A stretch of 64,000 nt of DNA from Paralvinella palmiformis (GCA_025642065.1 JAODUP010000040.1:1470501-1534500), one strand, 5' to 3'; counted from the first letter of the stretch, positions 29,359 through 44,806 are shown. Notes: generated from the sequence alone by a model not told the origin. Numbers and translations are program-made.

Positions 29359-29395
<37 letters not shown>

Positions 29396-31048
29396 TATTT
29401 ATTGTCAGAAGTAGCTGTTTTACATTAATCACTGAAATCAGTTGTTAAGTTTTTTCCAGCTTTGTATCACTATCAGTGCTTGGAAAGTAATTTCCTTTGT
29501 TTACAAAAGCATGTTGTGTATTTTAGAATGGTTATATTGTCTTGTGTGATTTGTTGATTATTAAATGTTATGTTTAGAAATGATGTGACCATGTCTGTAA
29601 CTGTGCTACCCTCTTTGGTACTCATATGGCTACCAGGGGGCAGTGCTTTTGATGGTGCACTTTAGTAATCAGTAAAGACTGATAAACTTAGTTAAAACAC
29701 TTAGTAATATAATGCCTTCTTGTCTGTGCACATTCATGTGGTCTCTCTCACAAACACACATACACACACACACACACCTTTTTCTTATTAAGAAGTCATA
29801 CTCTTTATGTACTATATTCCTGTATTACTATTAGTTTTAATTGATGTTTTCAGCCTCCACCAGGTGGAGTTCCATTACCTATCTTATCATCAAACCCTCC
29901 CCAGGTTGTACTGACGAGGGCACCACAGGTTTCTTCCAATATGGCATCAGGGGTAAGTAGAAAATTATCACCAGCTCACTCCTAGTGTGTGTGTGTTGGC
30001 AAAAGATATACTTGCCAATAAACAGCACTTTATGGTGGTTAACAGGTGTTCTTTCCCATGTGTCATTTGACTTCTTATAGCTTTCAGAAGAATTTCTTTT
30101 TAATGAACATGTACACCCACACAAATGTGTGTGTGTCTCTGTGTGTGTTGTTCATTTGTGTGTTCATAAAAAATCTGACAATAGTCTTAAATGGTGCATA
30201 ATATGACATTGGTAGGGAACATGATTGAGACTATGATGTTTAAATATAATTTAAAATTTTTTTCTAAACCCTTCATTATATGGGCCTAAGGCATGATTAG
30301 CATCAATAAACAAATGCAATTCATTAAAGTAATACCATCATTCATCCAAAAAAAGTACATCAGTTCCAAATTTAATTCACCATTACAGAGTTATTTCTAA
30401 TTTTTTACAAAAAAACACATTTAAAATATTTAAACAATTATTACAAACATACAAGATTTACCTTTAGGCTATTCTGACCATTGCAGCATTAAAAATAATG
30501 AGTCACACACATACACACATATATATATATATATATATATTAAAATGATGTGCATTCATGCATTGCAAAAAATATTACTATAGCTTTATCAAATTAATTA
30601 TGGATGTTTTGATGATGCACTGGTTAGAGCACTGTGCTTCAAGACTCCAGGTTATGGGTTTGAAACTGGCTGTTACCTGTATTTGTTATATTTATTTATC
30701 CAAATCATTGCCCCTCTGCCATTATGTCCCAGGTAATGCCAGACTCAGTTCATCACACAAATGAAACTAAATAAAGATCAAACTTTACACATCAGTATCT
30801 ACATGAAAACCAACACTTAGGCCATATAAATATGACTTTTAGGAAATAGAACATCTAAAGTATTTATAGAATATCTTTTTGATAATCTGATAATTTTCAG
30901 CTGACTATTATTATCCTTCCAAACGGGATAATAAAATCCAGACTCAACTGATAATCAATAAAACTGAAATGGCTGATACACATATCATGATCTGCCTAGA
31001 GTATGGTTTATACGGGTTTTTTAAAAGATTTGTGGTATTGTTTTGATT

Positions 31049-31086
<38 letters not shown>

Positions 31087-34000
31087 AGCACACACTCATT
31101 AATTTATTTTAACTTCACTATTTACATTTTGTATTTTTCTCTTTCCAGACGTGAGCTAGATTTGAGCCCACCCTCCACTTCCCTTCCTCTATAGCAGCCC
31201 CACACCATCTCACCAAAACATGCACACACAAACAAACACACACACACACACACAATAAAAAAAACTATAAATATCCTTCTTAACACCTTCCTATCATCAG
31301 TCTTATGTATATTATTGTCATATAAATAGCTTCTAAGTTTGTAAAATGAAGGCTAAAATCACTTGAAAATGATAGATTTCTTTGTTTATTTACAGCTTGT
31401 AGCTTTGGTTACCTATTTCACTTGTCCATTTAAGTGTCATCATTCTGTCCCCATCTATAAGGTTATGTAGCTTACAGATAGAGCTTCACTCTCTCTTGAT
31501 GACATTTTGATTTGATTTTTTTTTCACCTTTAGCTGGTGTATGACACTGTTTAATGTTCTGGTTTAACAGAGTAATAATATCCTTTAATGGATGAGAATA
31601 CTTGCCACAGATTATGTCACCCATGTCTGATTGTTGGCAGACATGAGCAATTTCCAACTCCTTGTCTTGTTAGCATCTTCTCTGTATATGTCATAAATTG
31701 GCTCAAAGCATTCATCTTGTGATCACTGTTTTTGATGACATTTGCTCAAATGTAGGCATCGCAAGGGTTGTGTGGTCAGAACATCGTTCCCATCTCTTGG
31801 TCGAGAGATGCAGAGTAATCTTTTCTCACGGATGGGTACCTCGCTGTACATAGGATCACTTGCAGATTATGTCACTTGTCCCACGACGTGATGAGATGTG
31901 TGTCTATTTTTAGTGGCATGTTAACTGCAAAGACTTCCTCTCTGTGTTCTCAGAGTTTCATCCACGTTTGTTGTCACTCCGTGAGTGATACGGAAGTAAA
32001 TACTTCATCTAACATATGTATGTGTAGTGATGCATATGGTAGCAGTGTCAGTGCTTTTATAGTGTTATCATTGTGTGCTGTAATCTTAGTCATTTGTTTG
32101 TTGGAGATTTGTTTTAAAACACATGGCATTATTGGTCATTTAAAGTGTTGGATTTAATTCCTACTTTTTATTCTTCTTTTCTTCAATACCCGGCATAACA
32201 TCTAACAATAACAAAACATGCCGTGTTATGGCATAATCCATTTTATCTTTGTCTGTAAATGTGCATGGTTTTATATTTGTATCCGATTCCATTTAATTGA
32301 TCTATTTTTAGCCGTAAAAGGTGGCCACCAAATTTATTCATCTTTCCCTCCTCAACTCTTACACTCCATGGCCGCATAATAACAATACTGTGTCAGGCTA
32401 AAGTGAAACAACACTGAAATTGTTACCCATCACGTTTGTGGAGATTTTCACCCCATAATTCTTAAGACAGCATAACCAGATGCCCGCCACAAATCCTGCT
32501 CTGCCATGTTTCCATAAAATATTGGCGGCCATATCAGAATTGGCCAGCAAGAAAATATGGTGCTTGAAATATGGGCTGAATTCCACCACTCTGTTTTACA
32601 ACAACAGCTAGTGACCACCACAACTGCCTCAGTACATCTTAGGGTGGTGCTATTGATTCTATGAAATTTGAAGCCAGTTAATGTGGAAAGGGGATCATCC
32701 TTGGTTAAGACGTCGTGAAGACATCCCATCCAAGAGGGAGAATGTCGTAGGATGTCATCAGTCACAGGTAATTAAAAATAATAACTTATCATTATAACAA
32801 TGAAAACGTTAGCTATGGTAATAATACTTATTTTCAATTTTTTTATTAATAGTACTTGTAGTAGTAGGTTGGTTTTGATGATAATATTAATACTAGTGGT
32901 AGAAAGAATAGTATTGATTTTTGTATTAGTAGCAGGATAAGCTATAGATTTCATGGTAGCAAGCACTTTGTAATCCCTGGATATTTGCTGTTGGAGGTAG
33001 AGAGATGTTTGAACCATAAAATACAATGAAATGGTAGATTATTTCAATCATTTAATTTACAATGAATTGTTTGTGCGAGTGAGTGAGCGAGCGGGCGAGC
33101 GAGTGAGTGAGTGAGTGAGTGATGGACAACAATGATAATAATGTATTATCATAATATTAGCTTGTTCTTATCATAGCTACTCACACTACATGTCTACTAT
33201 GTAATATATTGGGGGGGGGGATGATTATTTTTATCTCATAATCAAATTCAAATTAGTTCAGCCTGATTGTTTTTAAATACAAGTAACACAGTCCATTTTT
33301 GTTGACCTTCATTGACTACATATACATTATATACAGTGTCTGTGAAATTCAGACGCTGAATAGTGTGAATAACTGACAGATAGTGTTTACTTGTGTTCCT
33401 TGGAGTGATACTTGAACAAGCTGATATTCAGGTGAATAAATTTAGCAACAAAGGAAGTATTACTTTATGGTTGAGATATGAGTGAAGTATCCCAGTCACA
33501 CCTTTAGTTATATTGTTTGTGGAGTTCACTACACATAGAAATGCAAAGATTTGTTTGCTTTATATTCTAAATGCCTTTAGCGATTACAAAACTAAACTTT
33601 GTGATGATAAATATGGAACAGTGACACATTTTATAAATGGAAGAATCTTATTAATCATTAACAAAAGTAAACACTTTGTCAACATAAACACAAACTATTA
33701 TTAGCATATCTGGGCAAGTAACCATCTATCAATAATCTTATATGTTCGATGATGTACCTTTAAAGGTATAGTTCAATCACAATCAAGCTATAAATATCAT
33801 CTGGAATCTAGAATTTATTTATGTGCAGCAGAAATCTTATTAATATGATCATAAACAAGCCAGACCATTATTTGTGTTTTCTTGTTAAACCTTTCATATA
33901 ACTTGTGATTAAATCATATCTGTGAGCCATATTGACCTGTCCTTTACCTTACTGCAAACTAAATGTATGTTACAGGCTCAATACATCATGAATTTGTTTA

Positions 34001-34310
34001 TAGAGGATCCATGAAAATTTCTGTTCTTTCATAAATGAAATAGATATGCACAATTCATACATTATATGGGGATGCTTCTAAAATAAGGTTTTATGGGCAT
34101 ACCACAGTTTTGCTGATCTTGATGACAAATAAAAGATGATCACAGAGAATACAATTTTATCAACAAACATAGTTTGTTTCTGAGTTGTTAATACACAGAC
34201 TGCATCTTAGGTGCTAAAATGTGAGAGAAGTTGTTACAGTTAAGATAGAGATTACTTACACGAGGGTTGGTTGTAAAACACTTGCAGCCTCACATTTTTC
34301 TACACAGAGA

Positions 34311-34341
<31 letters not shown>

Positions 34342-36582
34342 TGCTTAATGCTTGAAAGAAACTGAATGCTTTTTGGATGAATTTTGTTCAAATGGTGTTA
34401 TCTAACTGATGATTAATGGGTGTTGGTAACTTTATTACACAGTGAACTATCTTTGTTAACGCAGTCATTAATGCCATCTAAATACTGATAGTCATTGGTA
34501 AGTTATTGACCTTCAATGGGAAGTAATACTTGGAATTGTTTTGGAATCAATTCCCCAAAATGGAATCGTTTCTGATCAGATTGTTAAAAAGAATTGCAAT
34601 TTTTTATGCTTTGTCTCACTCCAGTATTATATCTTTTTAACAATATAGCAGCACTGGTTAGGTAATAATAAAAGTGACATTGTTTTCATGCTTGTAATTA
34701 CTGTGTTTATTCAGCAGGTTTGATTATGGGACCGATTGTGTTATTCGTTAATCAATTTAAAATGTTGACATAGCCACAAATGTAGTTCTATGTTTTGTCC
34801 AGTTTATCAAAAGTAAGCATATAATAACTGTTGGGTTTTTATATCAAGCGAGAGATTATTTGTGATTATGAAAATTATTTATTTATGTTCCTAACAATGC
34901 ACATTAATTTGAAAACTTTCCACAACAACAAAATTCTGATTTACAATTATAGACTACTAATGGCTCTTATAATTACATTGTTTAGATGATTTCTTTTGCC
35001 TATTAAAGTTTTTGGAAACGATCTGTAACAATCTGAAATCATAACCCAGTTGTTAAATTAAGGTTTAATGTCCAGTCAGGTAAAGGTATCAGGAAATTAT
35101 TCTTGCAATCATTATTCGTGACAGACTCTGACAGGAGAAGGTCTCAAATCAACCTTGTTACAGGCATCATTGAGAAAACGTGTGACCTCGACAGTAGCCA
35201 GTTCCTGGAGAGAGTCAGTTCCTCTTTAATCAGCTTTCCACGTATAGCTCTAATTTTGAAGATATAAAGCCGTCTATGATGTTCAATGTGTAAAAACTGG
35301 TCATCTGAGTCACAATAAGCATGATGAGGATACGTCAGTTTGGAGTGAGAGATCACATGTCAGAGATGATGGTATTTTTGGCATAAAGTTAGACCATACC
35401 AGGCTCTGTTTACATTATTTAATCTCAGATAATCCCTCTCTCCTCTCTGTATCGTGTATGTGTGTGTCTGTGTGTTATTCGTTATTTCTACCATGTTAAA
35501 GTTGCGGTCTATCATTAAGCAGATGTTCTATCAGTGTATGTGTGTGTGTGGGGGGGGGGGAGTATTACCATTACTATCATACCGTATTGTTACAGGCTTA
35601 ATTAGCCAACAGTTTGTCATCTGTTTGGTTTGATTACTTAATTGTCCTCTTAGCTAGAGATAACTGAGTATGTTTGATAAAATTGACAATTACTGTATCC
35701 CAATCTACATGACCACCCTATAACAGCCTATGTGACCACCCTATTTCAGTCTGTATGGCCAACATATCCCGGTCTATATGGCCTAGCCTATCCCAGCCTG
35801 CATGATGATGATGATTGATGATGATGAAACACCCTTCAGATATGCCCATGCCGAGATTCAAACTCAGATGGTAGTGGTCTGTGATTCAGTGTGCTATCAA
35901 CTGGACCTCTGAGGCACCCCTCCCAGTTTCAATGATCACCATATCCGAGACTATCTGACCACCCTATTACAACCTATGAGACAATCATATCCCAGCCTAC
36001 GCAATCACACACAGATGACGTCCCTATTTCAGCCTACATGATAACACTTTTTCAGCCTACCTGACCAATTTGTTCCAGCCTACATGACCACCCTATCTCG
36101 GCCTACTCTTTGGCCCCAACATTTGTTAAATTGTTCACAAACTTTTCATGAACAGGACCATTTCATGTTCAAGAATCATTTATAAATTGTTCACGTGTTC
36201 ATGAATTATGTGCATTAACTGTTCATGCATGATTCATGAATAGTTCATGAACTTTTCACCAGGGAGGTTCTGAAGAACTCACTAAAGGGATATAAAGAGA
36301 AAGCATTTTTTCTTACTATTCTGCTATTGGTCATATTACTTAACACCAAACAGTCAATCTGCTAATTTATAATCTTCTGTCCTGTAAATATGCTCTTCTA
36401 AGACTATTTTTTTCCAGTAATTATTATATTTAATATTTAAATACTATTATATGATGTATTCTGTTATGCAAGCATTATACATGTTCTTTATCATTTGTTA
36501 TTATAATATTTTAGATATCAAACTCTGTTAGTTTGATAATACCTTTGAAATCTAAATTTTAACCAATATCAATATGTACTAA

Positions 36583-36621
<39 letters not shown>

Positions 36622-39600
36622 TCTTTTTCACTTATTATTTTATATATTATGTATTATTGGGTGAGCTTCTCACATGACCCCCCCCTCGTCTAAACTCCAT
36701 GCCCCTACATGTGTCACAGGATAAACCACTATTTTTGATAATCACAAAATAATGTTAGTCTGTTGGTGTAGCAGACCTTTGTTATGGTCCTTTGTGTTTT
36801 ATTCCCTTTGTTCGCTCATTGTCTCATTTGCATTTTTGTCTGAGATTCTGTCATCTGGTTATAGTTTTGACATCAGATGCCACACATCTGTTCCCAGCCA
36901 CAAGCAGCCATTTGTTATCAGCGTCCATCATGGCTATTGTTTCCTCACGTGTCGCAGCCCACCAACTGGAGTAGCAGCTGCCTGGCTTGGTGTACCGCGA
37001 ACAGGCAAATGGGCATCAACTACATACTAGACTTTGTGTCTGTCTGTCTGTCTGTCTATCTGTCTGTCTGTGTGACAAGACCAAGGCGTGGTGAGCTGTG
37101 TGTGTGTGTGTGTGTGTGTGTGTGTCAAGGCAACGTGTGGTGTGCGAAGCAGTACTTGTGTGTCTGTGTGGATATAGGGAGCTATAATGGTTGGTCACCT
37201 GTACATGTCCTAGATTTATGTATGGTAAGGTTATTGTGTGTGCGTGCCTGCCTGTCTGTCCGTCCGTGTGAGGTCAAAGAACCAATTAGCAGGCTAAGCC
37301 AGCACACTCATAGCATCACTCATTGTCTCTGTACAAATCTATCACATTCTGACACTAACAGCTGATCTATACCCTGACATGTATTGGACTTATAATCTAG
37401 GGACTCTTATCTAGGATGTGATTTCTAGGATGTGTTATCTGGTATGCTCCATCTAGGATGTTTCTGTAAAATGTGTTATCAGGGATCCACCATCTAGGAT
37501 GTTTTATCCTCCAGGATCTAGGATATGTGATTTCTATTCTATAGGACATTTTCTAGGACAGCCTCTCTGGGATATGTTATCTTAGGATATTATATGAAGT
37601 ATAAATCATATCTATAATATGTTATCTAGAACATATTATTTAGGATGTGGTGTCTAGGACAGATCTATTGGTTTGTTTATAACTTGTTATACTGCCTGAC
37701 TGTGGTATTACTTTCTTTACCAAGGTATGTTATGTGGTGATTGCCGATGATGATGATAACGATGATGATAATTATGGTGATATGTCAGGTGTTTTTAATT
37801 GCCTGTGTTTCTTGTTGATATCACCATGGTAACATGGTTGTATAAGCTGGCTGGTAATTCTAAACAGTTATGTTTAAAAATAATATTTTATATACCAGCA
37901 ACATAGCAGTGATATATTAGCATAATATCTGTATGATATTTGTACCACATTAACACCTAATAACTATTGTGAGTTAATACAATATATTAGTATTATATTA
38001 AAATCATATTGGTACCATATTATGGTATTGGTGCCTGCCATAGTAGAACATTATTAGATAGGTTCCATATTAATACTCTGTTGATACTTTATCAGAACTC
38101 TTCATAACTAAGTATGTGTGTACCTTCTAGGCCATCAGAGTGATTCAATATCACACTGGTTACAACATTACTTGACAAACCTCAAGATTGTTGGTATGAA
38201 TCCAACTCAAATCTTTCTTTGTGGGTCTTCTTTCCTTTGGGAGCTATCCCTTGGCTATCCTGTATCCTAGGTGTGCCCAGTAACAAGATCAAATATCTCA
38301 ATGACCTTCAACCTCATCATAACAATATGCTTTATGATATCAGTACCACAAATTAATTTCAGATTAATAAATTTATGTTCAGCACTTTAATGAATAGATA
38401 GGAAAATCTCACATAGCACACACAACCATGTCACTTAGAATAGAAGAGAATGTGTGCCTTAATCATTATGTTCCTTGGCATGTTGTATGTTAACATGTAA
38501 AGTTTAACTTCATTTCATGGTGAAGTAAACGTCTAATCAACACAATAAAGTAAAAATTGTAATTGTCTTAAAATGTTCAACACAAGATTTTTGTGTTGGC
38601 CTTCAGTCAGTAGCTCAGCTAGACAAGTGAGTGTTTTCAAGGGACTTGTCCTTTCTCAGTGATTCTTAGAACAGTGTCTATTTTAAAGTTCTTCTTCCAG
38701 TTAATAAAATGTGACATCGTGCAATACACTTATCGTTATTTTTATCACCTTTTTAATTACTATTTTGCCATTTGTTTGTTGTCAATTAAGGTAATACATT
38801 GATAAACACATTATATATTATAACATATGTTGTACTGCTCATAAATATTTTCATGATTTTTCTAATGAACGATGAATTTCATAATCTAGCTGACCCATGA
38901 GAGGATGAAATTCACTTTTGATGGCTTTGTTTACAGGAAATAGTTCTGTAATATGATGTTTGCTAGAAAGCATGTTATGTTGGGCCAGTGTACATGAAAT
39001 ATTCATTGTTAAACATCGTGACTGGATGCCGATCTGACAAACATTGTTGCATGGCTGAAAATCACTCACCATTGGAATGATTGACATCAATAGATCAAAT
39101 GATATGCTAATTTTTATATCACTTATCAGTGTTGTGAGACAATCTAATTCTTTGATCGTTGAGTCATTTTAATCACTCATCTGACATGAGCTGTCACCAA
39201 ATGAAATTATAAAAATGTCTTTTGACAAATACGTTATTAATCATATACCAGTATTGTTGAAGTTAAAATATTGTCTAGTGGACATCCGGTGAATAGTTAA
39301 ATAATAGTCTGTGTGGTCTATTGGAAATCTATTGAAGTTAAATTATTGAATTATGTGTAGAGTTAGGATTAATTAAAAATGGAATGTTGCGAAGCAACAA
39401 AAATATATCAACCATCTAAATTATTTAACTGTCAACACGATGACATGTAGGGATATGTGTGATCTAGGAATCAGGGAACAGCTGTCTCATGATATTATCA
39501 TAGTCTAGTTAATGAATCACAGAAACAAGGGTGGGTGGTGGGTGGGTGGGTTGGTTGGATGGGTCGGTGGGTGAGTGAGTGAGTGAGTGAGTGAGTGAGT

Positions 39601-42600
39601 GAGTGAGTGAGTGAGTGAGTGAGTGAGTGGTGAGTGAGTGAGTGAGTGAGTGAGTGAGTGAGTGAGTGAGTGAGTGAGTGAGTGAGTGCTGATATTTGGT
39701 ATGTAGTAATACAATGTGACTGTGTTACTGAAGCGTACTGCTGTAGTGAGTAGAGTGAGTAATGTAACCTGTGGTGAGTAGTGTAACCTGTGGTGAGTAG
39801 AGTGAGTGGTGTAGTTTGTCATTTATGATCATAGTGATTAATAATTATTATTCTGCTGCCATCTGATAGCCACACCTAATGGTCCATTTTGGTCTTGGCT
39901 GATATATCAGTAGTTAAGATTATTGGCTTGGAAGCAAATGTAACTCGTCATCTGATTGTGTTCCCACTGATTTGACTAATTATGTGATCTGTATTTCTGA
40001 CCCGTTCTCTTGGCTTATTACGGTTTATGATATCAGTACATCATGGTACTGTCATATCAATACCATTATCATGATTTGTACCATGTCCGTATAGTTGTGT
40101 TGTTCTAATCAGTCATAAGAGAAGAGAATATTGTTATGATAACATCAACCAATCTCAAATGATACGGTCTCTCGTATCATTGTTTTTGTGTTATAAACAG
40201 GTAGTTTGTAATACAATGAAGAGCTTTAAGTTATTGTTATTGACAACTGTACCATGTTATGTGATGTTAATAAGAAGCACCATGCTATATATCATCAGTA
40301 TGTTTGTAATAATAACGGTGAATGATATGACTGTTCTGTGATGAACAATAACACATAGTCAGAGATGTTTTAAGGTGTTAACTATATATGATGGTAATAA
40401 TATCTTTATCTTCATAGACTCTACCATTGTTAAAAATCTTACCTATCAAATTTTAAATGATAACATAATGATATACGTAACTATATGAGTTGTGTGTGTG
40501 TGTGTGTGTGTGTGTGTGGACTCAGACAGGAGTTAATCCTAACATAATGTCACCCAGTCTAATATGCAGTACAGTTATGTAACCATGGCAACCGGTAACA
40601 CAATAGTTCATATCACCGTGCCTATTACAACAGATTTATTTTTAGTGAGAAATGTTACTTATTTTTCTTCTCTGCTGCAAATACATTTTTCAGTTTCTGG
40701 TTCCATTATCATCTCATCAGTTCTGTTCCAGTTTATCATCACTTTAATTTATGCCCTCATAGTCTCTTAAGAACTATTTCTTCCCATTATCACTCCCCTC
40801 ACAGGAGGACCCCTTCGTTGTTGTCATAAGTGGGAATTTAGTGTCAGTTATTGAGTTATAACTCATGAGAGACTGATCTCTGACCTGGATGTAAGAGACC
40901 TTTTGACGTCTGTTTGACCTCCAAACTGCTGAGTCATGTTCCCCCATGGGAAGGCTTTATTTTGTGACCATCTGTCTGTCATCGCTGTGTTGTTGCTGTT
41001 GTCATTGTGATCAATATTATTTATGGTGACATGGTGTACAGAATGTCGGGAACCTTGTGCGTCAGTCAAGAGTTCTTCTATCGAAGACAAGTGGCTGGCT
41101 GCTGTAAGACGCATGTGGAGCTGAGTGTCTGAATGTGGAGCTAGATTTTGTTTAGATACTGGCATGAGTTACTGGATAGTATCTGGATGTGGAGCACACT
41201 GTGCAGGTTTGGAGTAGATAATATCTAGATGTGGTGTGATCATTGTGTATATGTGGAGGTGATAGTATATAGATGTGGAGTTGCTGGTGTGGAGTTGAGG
41301 GTATCTAGATGTGGAGTTGTCATTATGTAGGTGTTGAGTTGATAGCCTCTATGGCATCATGGATAGGGTGTGGGACTATTTACCCATGGTTATGATCATG
41401 CTGTGTCGGAGGTTCGAATCTCGGCTGTGGCGCTGTAGTAGGAGTTTTTCATCCAACCAGGCAACTGGCAAGATTTTCTCCACTAAATATGCCATCTATT
41501 GTAATTGGCGTGAAGGGTAATAATAATGATATATATTAGTTTAAATGATAAGGTATGGGTGTACAGACATTTGTGTGTGCACATATTGGTATGATAATTT
41601 GTATCTGTGTCTTTAAAAGTTTAATTATCGAGATACAAACTGTATGTTATAATGTAATTTCAGTGTGTACATTTACACTATTAATATTATTATTATTCTT
41701 TGAAAGGTTTAATGTCCAGTGAGGTACCCAGTAAATGTTACTGGATGGGAGGTTACTTGAAATTATTATATTTAGTATTATAGTGGGGCAGGTCAGTGTA
41801 TTATTGTGATGGAGTCTGTTGTTGGGGGGTATTATTGAGTTGGAATGTCTTATTGGTATTATTATTGTGCTTTTATATTGAGATATGTGTGTAGTCCATG
41901 AGTTTTTTTATGTTAGATGAAATTTGATGATAGATTGATTTATTACTAAACTGTGACATTTACCATATTACATGGTTACATGATATGGAGATATGATAGA
42001 GACAAGGTGAAAACATCTTTATTGCAGTATAAAGGAAGTGCAGGTGTCATTGTGTTGTCATGGTAACAAGATGGCATGAGGTATTGGCTATTTTAAATAT
42101 CAGCATGATGTGAGATGTTATGACAAATTAGGTATTAATATAAGACTGGTATGGCCAGTGGCTGGTATAACCTATTAAAATATCCTTTCTAAGCACTCTT
42201 AGTTTATCAGGCATATCAGTGTATCATGCATAATTTAAGGAGGATTATCTTTAAACAGCGTTACACAGTGAGCATGAAGGTAATACACCATTTTTAATGA
42301 TCTTTTAGTTTAATATAATAGACAGTGGTACAGCAAATCATGGTGTATGTGTGTGTGGGGGGGGGGGTTCATATACCTGTTATAATGTTGTAGATGTAAT
42401 AATACTTGTGTATAAATGGTATTATTATTAGTATTAGTATATTTGATTTTACACCCATAACGTCTAGTTTATAATAATTGATATATTGGCATGCAATTAA
42501 TATATTATCTTTTTTATCTTTGAAACCTCAGGGTCATTTCAAAGTTGAAGTCACCATGGCAACAACAGAGGCTGAACGAATGACGTTTTTGGATAAAAAG

Positions 42601-44763
42601 AAGTTTTTTGAAAAAGAGATTAAAGATCATGTCACAGGAAAGAAACATGTGCAAGGTGTGTGTGCTTGTGCGTGCATGTTCTGGAACCTAATGACCAATA
42701 GCCATTTTGCATGATGCCAACTTATGCCCGCCCAATCACTGAAAACAGTAAGCTTTGTATGGTAGAAGGAAAAATGTTATTGCAAAATATATATTGGTAA
42801 AAACCAGGTTTTATCCAGCAGATCTGTGAAAGAAAACTACAATATAAGATTACCCCTCCTTCACCACCCATTTTTTATGATTACATAAATTTTATACACA
42901 TTCAGTTTAAAACCCCTTAAAGTTATATTGTTTGGCATCACTATTATTGCCTGGAATGCCCTTACACATAGAAATTGTATTCATTGGTAATAATGAAGTT
43001 CTTGATTATAAAGTGTTTCTGAGCAAAACTTTTAATAACATGTTTATTGTTAACATAATAACATGAGTCAGCTAATATGTCATATTCTTAGTTAGAATGA
43101 AACAATTTGGAAAGAATATACTGTTAAATGACATGAGGTGTGGAGAGCTTACGGGGGGGGGGAGGGGTATAATAATTATGCCTTTGAATAACAAGACAAT
43201 GAACAGTTATCATATAAGGATTCATTTAATATTTTAGCTAAAATAATGTAATATATATATGTGCTGTAATTTGATCTAAGATACACCAGTTTTTTATATG
43301 TTAAGACAGGTATCATATTTTAAAAATTAGTCATTGTCATCAAAATATGTTGTGAATCTTATAAGTGGCAAATACAATGACAACTAAATCTCATAATCCA
43401 TCAAATGATTAACTCTAGTTTAACAAAACTTCACTTTATTTAATTTTCTCAACCTCATACAGAAAATGAAAAATGTACATTCTTTGTGTGATTAATTAGA
43501 TTTAATATAATTGTTCACATTTATTTATGAACGAGGAAATGAATTAGCTGCAAAAGGAGACTTCACTTTATTACCTAGCCTTACCTGGACTATGCAGATC
43601 TGTTATCTGACCTCTCAGTGGACCAAGATATAACCTTAGGTGCCCCCCCACACACACAAGTCAATTTATTTGATAATTGACTGCAATTAGATTATATGTA
43701 TAATAATAAACAAATGATTATGGTGCAGTAACAGATAAGTAGCACATGGTTTATGAATTTCCTGGTAGATGACCCATGGATCGAGTAATATCTTCTAGGT
43801 CAGTGCTTCTCAAAATGGTGGTCCATTGATGTGGGGCGATCCGGGAGCTAGTGGTTGCCAGAAATGAAAGGACTGCTAGAATAATTTATTAATCACAATA
43901 GAATTCCTCAAAAATTATATCGCATTATTTGTTTACATAATAAGCATAAATAAAAATGTGTCAACTTTATTATTTTCATTTTAGTGTTTCCAGAATAAAT
44001 AGGATTACCGGTATGATATGAATGCTCAAGTAATATTTTCATGAAACATAAACCTGTAATAGATATTTTAACACGTCTACATAGATGGATAGCCTTTCAT
44101 TCAGTAATTAGTGTACAGCACAGAATGTTGGGTATTTTAATCTCAGGGGCTATGTACCTTTGGAAAAACTTGAAAATATTATGGCACAAATGTGGTACTT
44201 GTCCCTGATATATAAGAAATCAGAATTACTAGTTGACCTAATCAGATAGTTTAAGGTGTATTCATGATGTCATGATCATAAAATATTATTATAATTAGGT
44301 AAATTTTGAACATTGTTGAAGTCTGGCAGTGAGTTGATTTAAACTTGAGAAAGGCAGACAGACGAAGCTGCCAGTCTATGACCAATCTGGTAAAAAAGAA
44401 CACTTTAGAAGTTTTTCGACATTCTGATGGCAAAGTGCTTAGAGCAATCTGGCTCATGCCTATGTTTTGAAGATTGTTTTCCTCGGCATATGTCTCTCGT
44501 AATGCACAGATAATGATGAGTTTATCATTAAACACTAGGCACAGTGTGGATTAATAGGCCAGGATTTTAGAGAGGTGGTTATACAAACGATAACTGTCAT
44601 AGTTGAATTATACACAAGTGGACAACCTGGATTACAATATGATTTATCTAGAAAAGCATGTTTAAAACTGACTATTTCGTCTGGGAATTAAACTGTAACA
44701 TTGCATGCCATATCATCTTATGTGTCTGTGTGCACACATACATGTGCATTCACACACACACAC

Positions 44764-44806
<43 letters not shown>

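Larger units (their letters stand above)
22637..29853 (+). other. scrib introns flanking the 24033 exon, 1.4 and 5.7 kb
   Basis: Holds an alternating TGCATGCG/GT run (22905-22972), SINE-B (26060-26220, minus), a TIR element (26378-26827), SINE-A (26893-27041), an AT run (27587-27626), GT runs (27921-27939 and 29362-29394) and a SINE-E copy (about 28560-28720). No further exon is convincing. Confidence 0.65.
29953..42531 (+). other. scrib intron, 12.6 kb, repeat-rich
   Basis: The largest intron. It contains SINE-A copies (30606-30752 and 38129-38310), SINE-B inside a minisatellite (35703-36110), a TTCATGAA cluster (36145-36251), a GGATGT-type minisatellite (37390-37660), GAGT repeats (33073-33121 and 39572-39688), a GTGGAG minisatellite (41110-41345) and a tRNA-like SINE (41344-41520). 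A somewhat GC-richer stretch at 32290-32770 has an open minus-strand frame of about 105 codons with no recognisable family. Confidence 0.65.

Noticed and set aside
31149..31194. Exon-like segment after a good acceptor (tctctttccag), reading RRELDLSPPSTSLPL then stop.
   Set aside because: That reading needs phase 2 entry, but the preceding exon ends in phase 0, which would give an immediate ACG TGA stop.
32448..32765. Minus-strand open frame of 105 codons in a slightly GC-richer stretch.
   Set aside because: No recognisable domain, no splice or promoter context. Possibly part of an unclassified transposon, but nothing supports a gene.
39517..39822. Minus-strand frame with repeated THSL.
   Set aside because: Shadow of the GAGT microsatellite.
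40804..40829. Short exon-like segment EDPFVVVI after acceptor cccctcacag.
   Set aside because: The donor would leave phase 1, whereas the next exon (42532) requires phase 0. No conservation is recognised.
43525..43640. Peptide with ERGNELAAKG, resembling the GNE-x-AD-x-x-AK end of a retroelement RNase H.
   Set aside because: Very short, key Asp replaced by Ala, and no other retroelement sequence nearby.
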